This document shows, in pieces, positions 14,854 to 23,183 of a stretch of 64,000 nucleotides of DNA. Position 1 is the first letter of the stretch. The number at the start of each line of letters is the position of its first letter. The DNA comes from WHSW01 sp963767285 (lineage in GTDB: Bacteria; Actinomycetota; Thermoleophilia; Solirubrobacterales; 70-9): NCBI GenBank assembly GCA_963767285.1, contig CAVYDJ010000003.1:372001-436000 (forward strand), given 5' to 3'. Both the position numbers and the translations under genes were made by a program. The notes beneath the pieces were generated by a model. The model saw only the letters and a list, made by a program, of their open reading frames with translations. It did no database searches and was not told the origin of the DNA.

Positions 14854-17318
14854 GGCCCGGCCACCTCCTCGGCTCCGCCTGCGGGGGTGCCGGGGTCAGC
14901 CGAGATTCGAGTGATCTCCACCGTTTCCGCGCCGTTGAAGACGTTCGCGTTGTGCTGCGCGGTGCCCTCGATCAGGAAGGCCGCGCCGGGTCGAATGCGC
15001 TCGCGGAGGGTGACCCGTGCACGAACGCTCGTCCCGTTCGAGCGCACGTTGACCTCGTCGCCGTTGGCGAGGCCGAGCTTCTTCGCGTCCGAAGGTGCCA
15101 GCTCCACCCGCTGCTCGGGTGCGAGGAACTTCAGCGCCACATTGCGGTCGGTGACCTCGTTCGCCCACAGGTCGCGATACGTCCCGAGGCGCAGGCCCCC
15201 ATTCGCGGACGGCGCGGCGACGGTCGCCGGCGTCTCGGTCTCAGGCGGCTTGAACGACGACGCCGCATCCCGGTCCTGCCAGCGGACTCCGGTGCCGCCG
15301 ATCTCCTTGGGGTTCAGGCCGCCGTAGAACGGGACCTCATTGGCGATCGCTTCGAGTGCCTCGGGGGCCGAGTCGATCTCGGTTTCGTCGCCGAGGCGGG
15401 CGCTGAGCTCGGCAAGGACCTGCCAGATCGGGCGGACCTCGCCGGGGCGGGGGACGGAGGGCCGGAGGCGCTGGAGGCGGCCGTCCGGGTGGGTGACCGT
15501 GCCCTCCTTCTCGGCGTAGGCCTCGGCGGGGAACACGATGTCCGCCGCCTTCGTGGAGGCGTCCTCGAAGCTCGAGATCGCGATCACGGTGCGGGCCTGG
15601 TTCAGCGCCTTCGCCCAGCCCGGACCGTCGGGGAGGTCGCGGATCGGATCGGCCTGCAGCAGGATGACGCCGTCGAGCTCGCCGGAGGCGAGGCCCTGCT
15701 TGATCGCTTCGAGGTCGTCGCCGGAGCCCGCGGCGGTGAGCCCGGGACCGGCGCCGGGGACACAGCCGACCTCGCGGATTCCGCGGGCGTTGGCGCCGTC
15801 GGGGACGGAGAAGACGCCGCCGCCCGCTCCGGCGCACTTGAGCTCGGCGGCGCAGTTGCGTAGCGCGTTAAGGGCGCCTTCGCCGTTCGGTCCGCGGCCG
15901 ATCCGCTCGCCCCAGATGATCAGCGTCCTGCCCGGGCGCAGCTCGCCGGCGAGGCGCTCGGCGTCCCCCACATAATCGCCCCGCACGCCCGGAGCCGAAG
16001 GCGAGGACGTGGCGGGAGTTGTTCCGTGGCTGAGCTGCGCGGCTAGTGCAGCCAGGAACGCCGCCGCTTCGCCGGGGGCGTAGCGGGCGGTCTCCTCGGC
16101 GCCGCCGTCAAGCGCCGTCGGGCGGTCCGAGGCGATCACCAGACGCAGCTGGTGGTGGCGAACCGCCTTGCGCAGCCGCAGATCCAGGATCGGCATCGAG
16201 TTCAGCGGGTCGGCTCCGATCAACAGCACCGATTCGACCTCGTCGATCGCGGCGATCGGGGCCCCGAGCTCGGGTGAGGAGAGCGCCGCCAGCGGCCCGG
16301 CCGGGAGCTCGTCGATCGCCGTTGCGTTGCCACCGGCGATCCGCTGCACCAGGTACGCCTCCTCGTTGGAGGCCGGGCCGCCGGCGATCGCGGCGATCCG
16401 GCCGGCGCCGAGCTTCGCCGCGGCGACCTCGAGCGCCTGCTCCCAGCCGGCCTTGTTTCCCGCGATTCGCGGCTCGATGATCCGGTCCTCGGAGGAGATC
16501 ATCTGGAAGCCGAAGCGGCCCTTGTCGCAGAGCCAGCCGTTGTCGACCTCGTGGTTGTCACGCGCCAGGACGCGCTGGACCCGCTCGTCGCGGACCGTGA
16601 ACTTGACGTTGCATTGGCTCGGGCACAGCGTGCAGATCGAGCCCGCGTCCTCGATGTCCCAGGGCCGGGCGCGGAACCGGTAGGCCTCGGCGGTGAGGGC
16701 GCCGACGGGACAGAGCTCGATGATGTTGCCGTGGAAGGGGGCGATGTAGGGGCGGTCGTTGAAGGTGCCTACATAGCTGTTCGACCCCCGCTCGAGCAGC
16801 TGCAGCTGCTCGTCCTCGGCAACCTCCTGGCTGAAGCGCACGCAGCGGTAGCAGAGGATGCAGCGCTCGCGGTCGATCCGGACCAGCGGCGAGAGCGGCA
16901 CCGGCTTGCGGAAGTGGCGTTTCGGGTCCGTGACCCGGCTGCGGCCCGGCCCCCAGCCCATCGCGATGTCCTGCAGGGGGCACTCGCCGCCCTTGTCGCA
17001 AACCGGGCAGTCGAGCGGGTGGTTGACGAGCAGGAACTCGACCACCGCGTTCTGGGCCTCGATCACCCGGTCGGTGCGGGTGTAGACGACCATCCCGTCG
17101 CGCACCGGGGTCGAGCAGGCGGTCTGGAGCTTGGGGATCCCCTCGATCTCGACCAGGCACATCCGGCAGGCCCCGACCGGCCCGCCGAGCTTCGGCTCGT
17201 AACAGAAGACCGGGATCTCGACGTCGCCGCCCTTCGCGGCGTCGACGAGCATCTCGCCCTCGGGGGCGTTCACCTCGACGCCGTCGACGACGAGCGTGAT
17301 CTCGGGCCGCTCGGTCAT
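14850..17318 (-). CDS. nuoG: NADH-quinone oxidoreductase subunit G
   Basis: This 822-residue peripheral subunit starts MTERPEITLVVDGVEVNAPE. It has an N-terminal 2Fe-2S domain (CYEPKLGGPVGACRMC), the HPLDCPVCDKGGECPLQD segment, a 4Fe-4S motif CILCYRCVRFSQE and a molybdopterin-oxidoreductase-type 4Fe-4S site CTLCPSQCNVKF. A long, poorly conserved MopB-like domain follows. About residues 435-450 (TTPATSSPSAPGVRGDY) and the last 12 residues (DPGTPAGGAEEV plus AGP) are encoded by two copies of the operon's small repeat, both at positions that tolerate insertions. The start overlaps nuoF by 4 nt. Confidence 0.95.
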   Translation of the reverse strand: MTERPEITLVVDGVEVNAPEGEMLVDAAKGGDVEIPVFCYEPKLGGPVGACRMCLVEIEGIPKLQTACSTPVRDGMVVYTRTDRVIEAQNAVVEFLLVNHPLDCPVCDKGGECPLQDIAMGWGPGRSRVTDPKRHFRKPVPLSPLVRIDRERCILCYRCVRFSQEVAEDEQLQLLERGSNSYVGTFNDRPYIAPFHGNIIELCPVGALTAEAYRFRARPWDIEDAGSICTLCPSQCNVKFTVRDERVQRVLARDNHEVDNGWLCDKGRFGFQMISSEDRIIEPRIAGNKAGWEQALEVAAAKLGAGRIAAIAGGPASNEEAYLVQRIAGGNATAIDELPAGPLAALSSPELGAPIAAIDEVESVLLIGADPLNSMPILDLRLRKAVRHHQLRLVIASDRPTALDGGAEETARYAPGEAAAFLAALAAQLSHGTTPATSSPSAPGVRGDYVGDAERLAGELRPGRTLIIWGERIGRGPNGEGALNALRNCAAELKCAGAGGGVFSVPDGANARGIREVGCVPGAGPGLTAAGSGDDLEAIKQGLASGELDGVILLQADPIRDLPDGPGWAKALNQARTVIAISSFEDASTKAADIVFPAEAYAEKEGTVTHPDGRLQRLRPSVPRPGEVRPIWQVLAELSARLGDETEIDSAPEALEAIANEVPFYGGLNPKEIGGTGVRWQDRDAASSFKPPETETPATVAAPSANGGLRLGTYRDLWANEVTDRNVALKFLAPEQRVELAPSDAKKLGLANGDEVNVRSNGTSVRARVTLRERIRPGAAFLIEGTAQHNANVFNGAETVEITRISADPGTPAGGAEEVAGP
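14856..14895 (+). repeat. nuo-associated small repeat, copy 3 (nuoG 3' end)
   Basis: CCCGGCCACCTCCTCGGCTC followed by CGCCTGCGGGGGTGCCGGGG, same orientation as copy 2. It is translated on the minus strand as the final residues of NuoG just before the nuoH start. Confidence 0.6.
15981..16016 (-). repeat. nuo-associated small repeat, copy 4 (inside nuoG)
   Basis: The copy reads CCGCACGCCCGGAGCCGAAG then GCGAGGACGTGGCGGG on the plus strand, orientation as copy 1. It keeps the nuoG frame and encodes PATSSPSAPGVRG in the variable C-terminal domain. The core has GCCTTCGGC in place of GGCTTCGCC. Confidence 0.55.
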
Positions 17319-18580
17319 GCCGCCAGGACCTCCGGCTGCTCCATGGCTTCCTCGAACTCCGAGCGGAACTTCTTCACCATCGCGCCGACCGGCATCGCCA
17401 TCGAGTCGCCGAGCACGCAGAGGCAGTTGCCGATGATGTTCTCCTGCACGCCGGCGACGACCTCGAGGTCGATCGGCGTCGCCTCGCCGCGGGTGATCCG
17501 CTCCAGCATCTTCACCGTCCAGTTGGTGCCCTCCCGGCAGGGAGTGCACTTCCCGCAGGATTCGTGGTGGTAGAAGCGCGCCGTGCGCAGCGCAAGCTTG
17601 GGGATCGAGACGGTGTCGTCGGCGACGATGATCGACCCCGAGCCGAGCATCGAGCCGGCCTCGGCCATCGCCTCGAAGCTGTAGGGCAGGTCGAGCTCGG
17701 CCTCGGTCAGGACGGGCGACGACGAGCCGCCCGGGAACCAGGCCTTCACCCGCCGGCCCTCGGGCAGGCCGCCCGCGAGGTCGAAGATGATCTCCCGCGA
17801 GGGGACCCCGAGCTCGACCTCGTAGTTGCCGGGCCGCTCCACGCAGCCGGAGATCGAGACGACCTTCGTGCCCGGCGACTGTTCGGTGCCGAATCCCTTG
17901 AACCAGTTCGAGCCGTTGTTGACGATGTGGGGCAGGTTCGAGAGCGTCTCGACGTTGTTGATCAGCGTCGGGCCGCCGTACAGGCCCTGGATCGCCGGGA
18001 ACGGCGGCTTCAGCCGAGGGTTGCCGCGCTTGCCCTCGAGCGCGTCGAGCAGCGCCGTCTCCTCGCCGCAGATGTAGGCGCCGGCGCCGCGGTGGACGAC
18101 CAGCTCCACCCTGGTCCGGGCGCCGAGGATGTTGGGCCCGAGGTAGTCGGCCTCGTACGCCTCGGCGACGGCGCGGTCGAGGATGTCAGCGATCTCCCAG
18201 TACTCGCCGCGGATGAAGATGAACGCGTGCTGGGCGCCGACCGCGATCGCCGCGATCGCGACGCCTTCGATCAGCTGATGGGGGTTCTTCATCATCAGCT
18301 CGCGGTCCTTGAAGGCGCCGGGCTCCGACTCGTCGGCGTTGCAGCAGACGTACTTCGCCATCTCGCCGCGCGGCAGGAAGGAGCCCTTCTTGCCCATCGA
18401 GAAGCCGGCGCCGCCGCGCCCGCGCAGGCCAGAGTCCTCGAACCCGGCGATCAGGTCGCCGGGCTCGAGCTCCCTGACCGCGCGCTCCAGCGCCTTGTAG
18501 CCGCCGAGCTCGCGGTAGCGATCGATCGACGCCAGCTCCGGGTCGTCGATATGGCGGAAGAGGAGCCGCGTTTCAGGCAA
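17315..18580 (-). CDS. nuoF: NADH-quinone oxidoreductase subunit F
   Basis: This 421-residue NADH- and FMN-binding subunit has the glycine-rich SGLRGRGGAGFSMGKK (about 49-65) for NADH, CCNADESEPGAFKDR for FMN, and the C-terminal 4Fe-4S site SCGKCTPCREG with the fourth Cys in GNCLCVLGD. Electrons enter complex I here. It overlaps nuoE by 8 nt and nuoG by 4 nt, so the dehydrogenase module (E-F-G) is tightly coupled. Confidence 0.97.
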   Translation of the reverse strand: MPETRLLFRHIDDPELASIDRYRELGGYKALERAVRELEPGDLIAGFEDSGLRGRGGAGFSMGKKGSFLPRGEMAKYVCCNADESEPGAFKDRELMMKNPHQLIEGVAIAAIAVGAQHAFIFIRGEYWEIADILDRAVAEAYEADYLGPNILGARTRVELVVHRGAGAYICGEETALLDALEGKRGNPRLKPPFPAIQGLYGGPTLINNVETLSNLPHIVNNGSNWFKGFGTEQSPGTKVVSISGCVERPGNYEVELGVPSREIIFDLAGGLPEGRRVKAWFPGGSSSPVLTEAELDLPYSFEAMAEAGSMLGSGSIIVADDTVSIPKLALRTARFYHHESCGKCTPCREGTNWTVKMLERITRGEATPIDLEVVAGVQENIIGNCLCVLGDSMAMPVGAMVKKFRSEFEEAMEQPEVLAA

Positions 18581-19298
18581 CGTCCGTCCCCTCCATCCGC
18601 GGGTCGGGATCGGGCTCCGCGCCCCCCGCCGCCGGGCGCCTGCTGAGCGCCTTCTCGTCCGGCGGCGGATTGCCGGCGCGCAGGGCGTCGATTGCGGCGA
18701 CCGCGTCGGCCGCGTCCAGCGGCCCGTAGTAGCGCTCGTCGATCGAGACCATCGGCGCCAGGTCGCATGCGCCCAGGCACTCGAAGCCCTTGACGAAGAA
18801 CTCGCCGTCCGCCGAGCTGGCCCCGTGGTGGGCGGCCTCGTGGTGGTCGGCGCCGGCCGCCTCGCAGAACGACTCCAGCAGCTCGTCGCCGCCGTTCATC
18901 CAGCAGGAGATGTTGGTGCAGACCAGGACCCGGTGGCGGCCGACCGGCTGAGTGGCGAACAGGTCGTAAAACGAGGCGACCGACTCCAGGTAGGCGGGGG
19001 TGACTCCCATCACCGCGGCGGCCTGGCGGATCCCGTCCGGCGTGCACCAGCCGTAGTGGCGCTGGACCGCCCACAGCGCCGGGATCGACGCCGAGCGCAG
19101 CTGCGGGTAGCGCGACATCGCCGACTCGATCTGCTCCTGGAGCTCCGGCGGGATGTCGACCTCGTGCAGCTCCGGCACTCCCTCGGCGTCGGAGGGGCGC
19201 ATGGAGGCGATCAGCCGCTTGCGCTCCTCGGCGGTGAGGTCGTCCGTCGGCTCGAGCAATGAGAGCTCGGGCTGCTCAGAGGTCACGTCCTCGACCAC
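18573..19298 (-). CDS. nuoE: NADH-quinone oxidoreductase subunit E
   Basis: This 241-residue thioredoxin-like 2Fe-2S subunit has cluster Cys in VCTNISCWMNGG and in FECLGACDLAP. It is longer than the usual ~170 residues, with an N-terminal acidic extension (about 40 residues) and a Pro/Asp-rich tail after residue 205. It starts with GTG at 19298 directly after a repeat-filled spacer. Confidence 0.94.
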   Translation of the reverse strand: MVEDVTSEQPELSLLEPTDDLTAEERKRLIASMRPSDAEGVPELHEVDIPPELQEQIESAMSRYPQLRSASIPALWAVQRHYGWCTPDGIRQAAAVMGVTPAYLESVASFYDLFATQPVGRHRVLVCTNISCWMNGGDELLESFCEAAGADHHEAAHHGASSADGEFFVKGFECLGACDLAPMVSIDERYYGPLDAADAVAAIDALRAGNPPPDEKALSRRPAAGGAEPDPDPRMEGTDVA

Positions 19299-19361
19299 CG
19301 CGCACGCCCGGAGGCGAAGCCGAGGACGTGGCGCGAGTTATTCACGTGGCGCGAGATATTC
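19299..19361 (-). repeat. nuo-associated small repeat, copy 5, plus an 18-nt tandem duplication
   Basis: The gap between nuoD and nuoE holds a full copy (19299-19335, plus strand CGCGCACGCCCGGAGGCGAA then GCCGAGGACGTGGCGCG). Its end is duplicated: ACGTGGCGCGAGTTATTC at 19326-19343 and ACGTGGCGCGAGATATTC at 19344-19361. Orientation as copy 1. The spacer contains nothing else. Confidence 0.65.
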
Positions 19362-19362
19362 C

Positions 19363-20607
19363 TCATCGATCCACCCCGCCGAGGATCGGATCCAACATCC
19401 CGAGGTTCTGGATCAGGTCGGCGACGTACCCGCCGATGCACATGTCGCGCAGGCTCTGGAGGTTGACGAACGAGGGGTCCCGGAAGTGGACCCGGGCCGG
19501 CTTCGCCGAGCCGTCGGCGAGGATGTAACAGCCGAGCTCGCCGCGCGGCGACTCGATCGGGTTGTAGATCTCGCCCGGCGGAACGCGGAAGCCCTCGGTG
19601 ACGAGCTTGAAGTGATGGATCAGCGCCTCCATCGAAATCGCGAGCTCCTCGCGCGGCGGCAGCACGACCTTGCGGTCGTCGGCGATCCACGGTCCCTCGG
19701 GCAGCCCGTCGAGGCACTGCTCGATGATCCGCACCGACTCGCGCATCTCCTGCATCCGGCAGCGGTAGCGGTCATAGCCGTCGCCGACCGTGCCGACCGG
19801 GATCTTGAAGTCGACGTCGCCGTAGGCGAGGTAGGGGGCGGCCTTGCGGAGGTCCCACGGCTCGCCCGAGGCGCGCAGCAGCGGCCCGGTCACACCGAGC
19901 TCGAGCAACCGCTCGCGGGGAACGATCCCGACCCCTTTCGTCCGCGACAGCCAGATCTCGTTGCGGTCGACCAGCGCCTCGTACTGGCTGATCCGGGTCG
20001 GCATGTCGTCCAGGAAGGCGCGGAGCTTCTTCTCGAACCCGACCGGGATGTCCTCGAAGACCCCGCCGACCTGGAAGTAGCGGGTGTGCATCCGCTGGCC
20101 GGTCGACATCTCGAACAGGTCGATGATCGTGTCGCGCTCGCGCAGCGCGTACCAGAGCATCGAAACCGCGCCCAGGTCAAGCGCCGTAGTCCCGAGCCAG
20201 AACAGGTGCGAGTGGATCCGGTTGAGCTCGAGGTGGATCATCCGCAGGTACTTCGCGCGGGGCGGGATCTCGAGCTCGAGCATCCGCTCGACGGCGCCGC
20301 AGAAGGCCTCCATGTTGAAGAAGTAGGACAGGTAGTCCATCCGCTCGATGAACGGGATCACCTTCCAGTAGCTCTTGTCCTCGCAGCTCTTCTCGATCCC
20401 GGTGTGGACGTAGCCGACGATCGGCTTGAGGTCGATCACCTCCTCGCCCTGGAGGCTGACCAGCAGGCGCAGCACCCCGTGCGTGGCGGGGTGGTGCGGC
20501 CCCATGTTCACGGTCATCAACTCGTGCTCGGGCTCGAGGGTCTCCCCGGCCTCGGTGGTCTCGATCGGCGAGGTGCCGATCACCGTTGCCGTCGTCGCGG
20601 CGATCAC
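19363..20607 (-). CDS. nuoD: NADH-quinone oxidoreductase subunit D
   Basis: This 414-residue, 49-kDa-type subunit is related to hydrogenase large subunits and forms the quinone pocket with NuoB. Motifs are NMGPHHPATHGVLRLLVSLQ, GYVHTGIEKSCEDK, FIERMDYLS and ESPRGELGCYILADGS. The GTG at 20607 is preceded by AAGGGGCGGGGAC, a plausible ribosome-binding site. It is separated from nuoC by 44 nt without a repeat copy. Confidence 0.95.
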   Translation of the reverse strand: MIAATTATVIGTSPIETTEAGETLEPEHELMTVNMGPHHPATHGVLRLLVSLQGEEVIDLKPIVGYVHTGIEKSCEDKSYWKVIPFIERMDYLSYFFNMEAFCGAVERMLELEIPPRAKYLRMIHLELNRIHSHLFWLGTTALDLGAVSMLWYALRERDTIIDLFEMSTGQRMHTRYFQVGGVFEDIPVGFEKKLRAFLDDMPTRISQYEALVDRNEIWLSRTKGVGIVPRERLLELGVTGPLLRASGEPWDLRKAAPYLAYGDVDFKIPVGTVGDGYDRYRCRMQEMRESVRIIEQCLDGLPEGPWIADDRKVVLPPREELAISMEALIHHFKLVTEGFRVPPGEIYNPIESPRGELGCYILADGSAKPARVHFRDPSFVNLQSLRDMCIGGYVADLIQNLGMLDPILGGVDR

Positions 20608-20651
20608 GTCCCCGCCCCTTGCCGGCGCGCTGCCTACTTCCTCGACCGCCA

Positions 20652-21227
20652 CTACTCCTCCGACCAGCCCGGAGCCGAGCGCTCGTTGTGGGTGAAGATC
20701 ACCGGCTCGCCGCCGATCGGGAAGTCGCGGCGCTGCGGCCACCCGACGTAGACCTCCGGCATCAGGATCCGGCGCAGGTCCGGGTGGCCGCGGAAGAAGA
20801 TCCCGAAGAAGTCGTAGACCTCGCGCTCCTGGAAGTCGGCGGTCGGGAACAGCGGCACGCAGCTCTCGATCGACGGCAGCAGCATCCCGTCGACCTCCTC
20901 GGTCTCCCCGGTCGACGGTCCGGAGGGCGCGCCGGGATCGGGGATCGCCGCCCGCACCCGGATCCGCTCGACCCGGTCGCGGTTGAGGAGCTCGTAGTGG
21001 ACCCCGAAGCGCGGCTCGGCCGGCAGGTAGTCGACGCCGTGGAGGCTCGCGAGGAACCTGTACTCCTGGCCCGGCGTATCCCGCAGCCAGCGCAGCACCT
21101 CGAGGACCTGGTCGGGGTCGACGATCAGGCACGCCTGTCCGTGCTCGTGGTAGGTGCCGAGGACGCTGTCGGGGTGGGCGTCGCGCAGCTCGCCGGCGAT
21201 CAGCTCGAGGCCGGGCGCGTCAGGCAC
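20652..21227 (-). CDS. nuoC: NADH-quinone oxidoreductase subunit C
   Basis: This 191-residue, 30-kDa-type subunit of the peripheral arm has the conserved FPTADFQEREVYDFFGIFFRGHPDLRRIL near the C-terminus. I place the start at the GTG at 21227 (VPDAPGLELIAGELRDAHPD). A longer in-frame reading to 21296 would run into the repeat copy at 21241-21276 and gives an Arg-rich, non-conserved leader. The insert PDPGAPSGPSTGETEEVDG before the active end is variable in the family. Confidence 0.92.
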   Translation of the reverse strand: MPDAPGLELIAGELRDAHPDSVLGTYHEHGQACLIVDPDQVLEVLRWLRDTPGQEYRFLASLHGVDYLPAEPRFGVHYELLNRDRVERIRVRAAIPDPGAPSGPSTGETEEVDGMLLPSIESCVPLFPTADFQEREVYDFFGIFFRGHPDLRRILMPEVYVGWPQRRDFPIGGEPVIFTHNERSAPGWSEE

Positions 21228-21240
21228 GGTCAGAACAACT

Positions 21241-21276
21241 CCCGCGGCTGCTCGGCTTCGCCTCCGCTGCCGCGGG
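21241..21276 (+). repeat. nuo-associated small repeat, copy 6 (nuoB-nuoC spacer)
   Basis: CCCGCGGCTGCTCGGCTTCG followed by CCTCCGCTGCCGCGGG. This is the most divergent copy but keeps the CTCGGCTTCGCCT core and the GCCGCGGG end. It occupies the spacer between nuoB and nuoC. Confidence 0.5.
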
Positions 21277-21322
21277 GTGCGGGCCGACGCCCACACAGGC
21301 GACTGGGACGGCAGCTTCGTCG

Positions 21323-22045
21323 CTACTTCGCATCGCGCACCGCCTCACGCGCCTGCGCGTAAGCCGCCTCGGCCGCCTCGGAAGGCTGGCCGGCGATCAC
21401 GTCGTCGCGCGCCCATTCCTCGGTGCCGATCGCGTTGTAGCGGCGGCGCCAGCCCATGTCCGGGTGCCCCTGGATCTGGTGCTGCAGCTTGCCGAAGCCG
21501 TAGAAGAGCGCCTCGGGTCGGGGCGGACAGCCGGGCACGTGGATGTCGACCGGCATGAACTTGTCGGCGCCCTGGACGACCGCGTAGTTGGCGAACATCC
21601 CTCCCGACGAGGAGCAGGCGCCCATCGAGATCGCCCACCGCGGCTCGAGCATCTGGTCGTAGAGGCGGCGGATGACCGGCGCCATCTTGATCGAGACGCG
21701 GCCCGACAGGATGATGAAGTCGGCCTGGCGCGGCGAGGCCCGCAGCGCCTCCGCCCCGAACCGCGCCTGGTCGTTGCGGGGGGACCCGACCGCGGCGATC
21801 ATCTCGATCGCACAGCAGGCGAGCCCGAACGTCAGCGGGAACATCGAGTTCGAGGCTCCCCAGGCGAGCAGCTTCTCGAACGACGTCGTCAGCACCGCCT
21901 GCGAGACGTGCTCCTCGAGGTCCTCATCGGGGAGGTCGCCGCGAAGCAGGTCGCGGGCGCGCAGCTGGCGGACCCGCAGGTGCTCGGGGGAGCCCGGCTC
22001 GGCGAGCGGGGACAGCGCCCGCAGCTTCTCGCGCCTTACCTCCAA
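21323..22045 (-). CDS. nuoB: NADH-quinone oxidoreductase subunit B
   Basis: This subunit carries cluster N2, the last Fe-S centre before quinone. Seen are TFGLACCAIEMIA with the tandem Cys pair, MGACSSSGGMF and VPGCPPRPEALFYG. The start is uncertain. A TTG at 22045 overlapping the nuoA end gives 240 residues with a basic N-terminal extension. The GTG at 21895 (VLTTSFEKLLAWGASNSMFP) gives the family's usual core of about 190 residues. I give the longer form because it keeps the tight coupling seen in the rest of the operon. Confidence 0.88.
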   Translation of the reverse strand: MEVRREKLRALSPLAEPGSPEHLRVRQLRARDLLRGDLPDEDLEEHVSQAVLTTSFEKLLAWGASNSMFPLTFGLACCAIEMIAAVGSPRNDQARFGAEALRASPRQADFIILSGRVSIKMAPVIRRLYDQMLEPRWAISMGACSSSGGMFANYAVVQGADKFMPVDIHVPGCPPRPEALFYGFGKLQHQIQGHPDMGWRRRYNAIGTEEWARDDVIAGQPSEAAEAAYAQAREAVRDAK

Positions 22046-22401
22046 TCGAGCGCACCCCGGCGCCAGACGTAGCCCAGCGCGACGAGCAGCAGCGTCACGA
22101 AGATCAGCAGCTCGACGAGTACGAAGACCGAGTCGGCCGCCTGGAAGATCACCCCGACCGGATAGAGGAAGACGACCTCGATGTCGAACAGGATGAAGAG
22201 CATCGCGATCATGTAGAAGCTGACCCCGAAGCGGAAGGTTCGGGAGACCTCGCTCGGCAGCCCGCACTCGTACGGCTCGGTCTTCACCGAGCGGCCGCGG
22301 ACGCCCTTGCGGCCGATGATCACGTTCAGCAGGGCGAAGGCCCCGCCGACGATCGCGCCGAGGGCGATAAAGACGAGGACGGGCAGGTAACTCTCCAGCA
22401 C
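22036..22401 (-). CDS. nuoA: NADH-quinone oxidoreductase subunit A
   Basis: This 121-residue, three-helix membrane subunit is the first gene of the nuo operon. Hallmarks are KTEPYECGLPSE with the Cys of the quinone-side loop and RFGVSFYMIAMLFILFDIEV with the membrane carboxylates. It starts with GTG at 22401. The operon promoter must lie in the 105-bp gap to the divergent gene at 22507; I see no convincing -35/-10 pair there. Confidence 0.95.
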   Translation of the reverse strand: MLESYLPVLVFIALGAIVGGAFALLNVIIGRKGVRGRSVKTEPYECGLPSEVSRTFRFGVSFYMIAMLFILFDIEVVFLYPVGVIFQAADSVFVLVELLIFVTLLLVALGYVWRRGALDWR

Positions 22402-22506
22402 GAGCCCCCGAGTTCTATCCGAGTTTGTGATGGGTTGCTACATAGTGAGCTTCCGCATCAGAAAGCCGAAATCCCGACCTCGTTCGTCTGCTTTGATCCT
22501 CCGGCG

Positions 22507-22944
22507 ATGGAGACCCTCCACCTGGTCGTCGGCGTCGGCGTCCTGATCACGAACCTCGCCGCCGGCGTCGTCGGCGCGATCGCCTGGCTGCGGCGCGAGC
22601 CGAGCGTGCCGTTCTGGTACCTGCTGCGGGTCGCCCAGGCCGCCGTCGTCCTCCAGGTGCTGCTCGGGACGATCCTCCTTCTGCTCGGCCACGAGTCGCC
22701 CGACGACTTGCACTACGTCTACGGCGTGCTGCCGCTGCTGATCACCCTGCTCGCCGAGGCGGCCCGCGTCGGCGCGGCCGAGCGCGAGCTCGAGGGGGTC
22801 GACTTCGACTCGCTGCCGAAGGACCGCCAGCAACGCTTCGCGCTCGCGATCGTGCGCCGCGAGACCGGGATCATGGCGGTCTCGGCGCTGGTCGTCTTCG
22901 GGCTCGCGCTGCGTGCCGCAGGCACGAGCGGGGCCCTGTTCTGA
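22507..22944 (+). CDS. small four-helix membrane protein, divergent from nuoA
   Basis: This 145-residue protein has four hydrophobic segments (LVVGVGVLITNLAAGVVGAI, YLLRVAQAAVVLQVLLGTILL, VYGVLPLLITLLAEAARV and a last one, MAVSALVVFGLALRA). A charged linker ELEGVDFDSLPKDRQQRFAL separates the last two. I recognise no family. The ATG at 22507 is preferred over an upstream TTG-type extension because the leader is non-hydrophobic and shares the nuoA promoter region. A divergent position next to nuo makes a respiration-linked role possible but unproven. Confidence 0.7.
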   Translation: METLHLVVGVGVLITNLAAGVVGAIAWLRREPSVPFWYLLRVAQAAVVLQVLLGTILLLLGHESPDDLHYVYGVLPLLITLLAEAARVGAAERELEGVDFDSLPKDRQQRFALAIVRRETGIMAVSALVVFGLALRAAGTSGALF

Positions 22945-23012
22945 TCGCGCCGTGCAAGTTGGCCAGATGTTTCGTAAACGACCGCGACTTCTGTGCCGAT
23001 GGGTGTTACGAG

Positions 23013-23183
23013 ATGCAGATGGGCGATCAAGCCACCAAGCGAGCACAGACGCAGACTCGGACACGCGGTGCGACGAGCACACAGAATCCGGCTGAGATCG
23101 CCAGGCGCGAGCTGATCGCCTGGTGTCAGGCGCACCAGCTCCCGGTCCCCGCCGAGCGCCAGCCTCAGTCCAGCGGCCGGTAG
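23013..23183 (+). CDS. possible small hypothetical protein
   Basis: A short frame (MQMGDQATKRAQTQTRTRGA, then QNPAEIARRELIAWCQAHQL and a Pro-rich end) fills the 220-nt gap before the flavin reductase and overlaps its 3' end by 19 nt on the other strand. The first half has lower GC at third positions than its neighbours and no clear ribosome-binding site. It could be a real small gene, a decayed one or chance. Confidence 0.3.
   Translation: MQMGDQATKRAQTQTRTRGATSTQNPAEIARRELIAWCQAHQLPVPAERQPQSSGR

Noticed and set aside
22402..22506. Promoter of the nuo operon
   Set aside because: I could not find a -35/-10 pair good enough to report on either strand of this 105-bp divergent gap.
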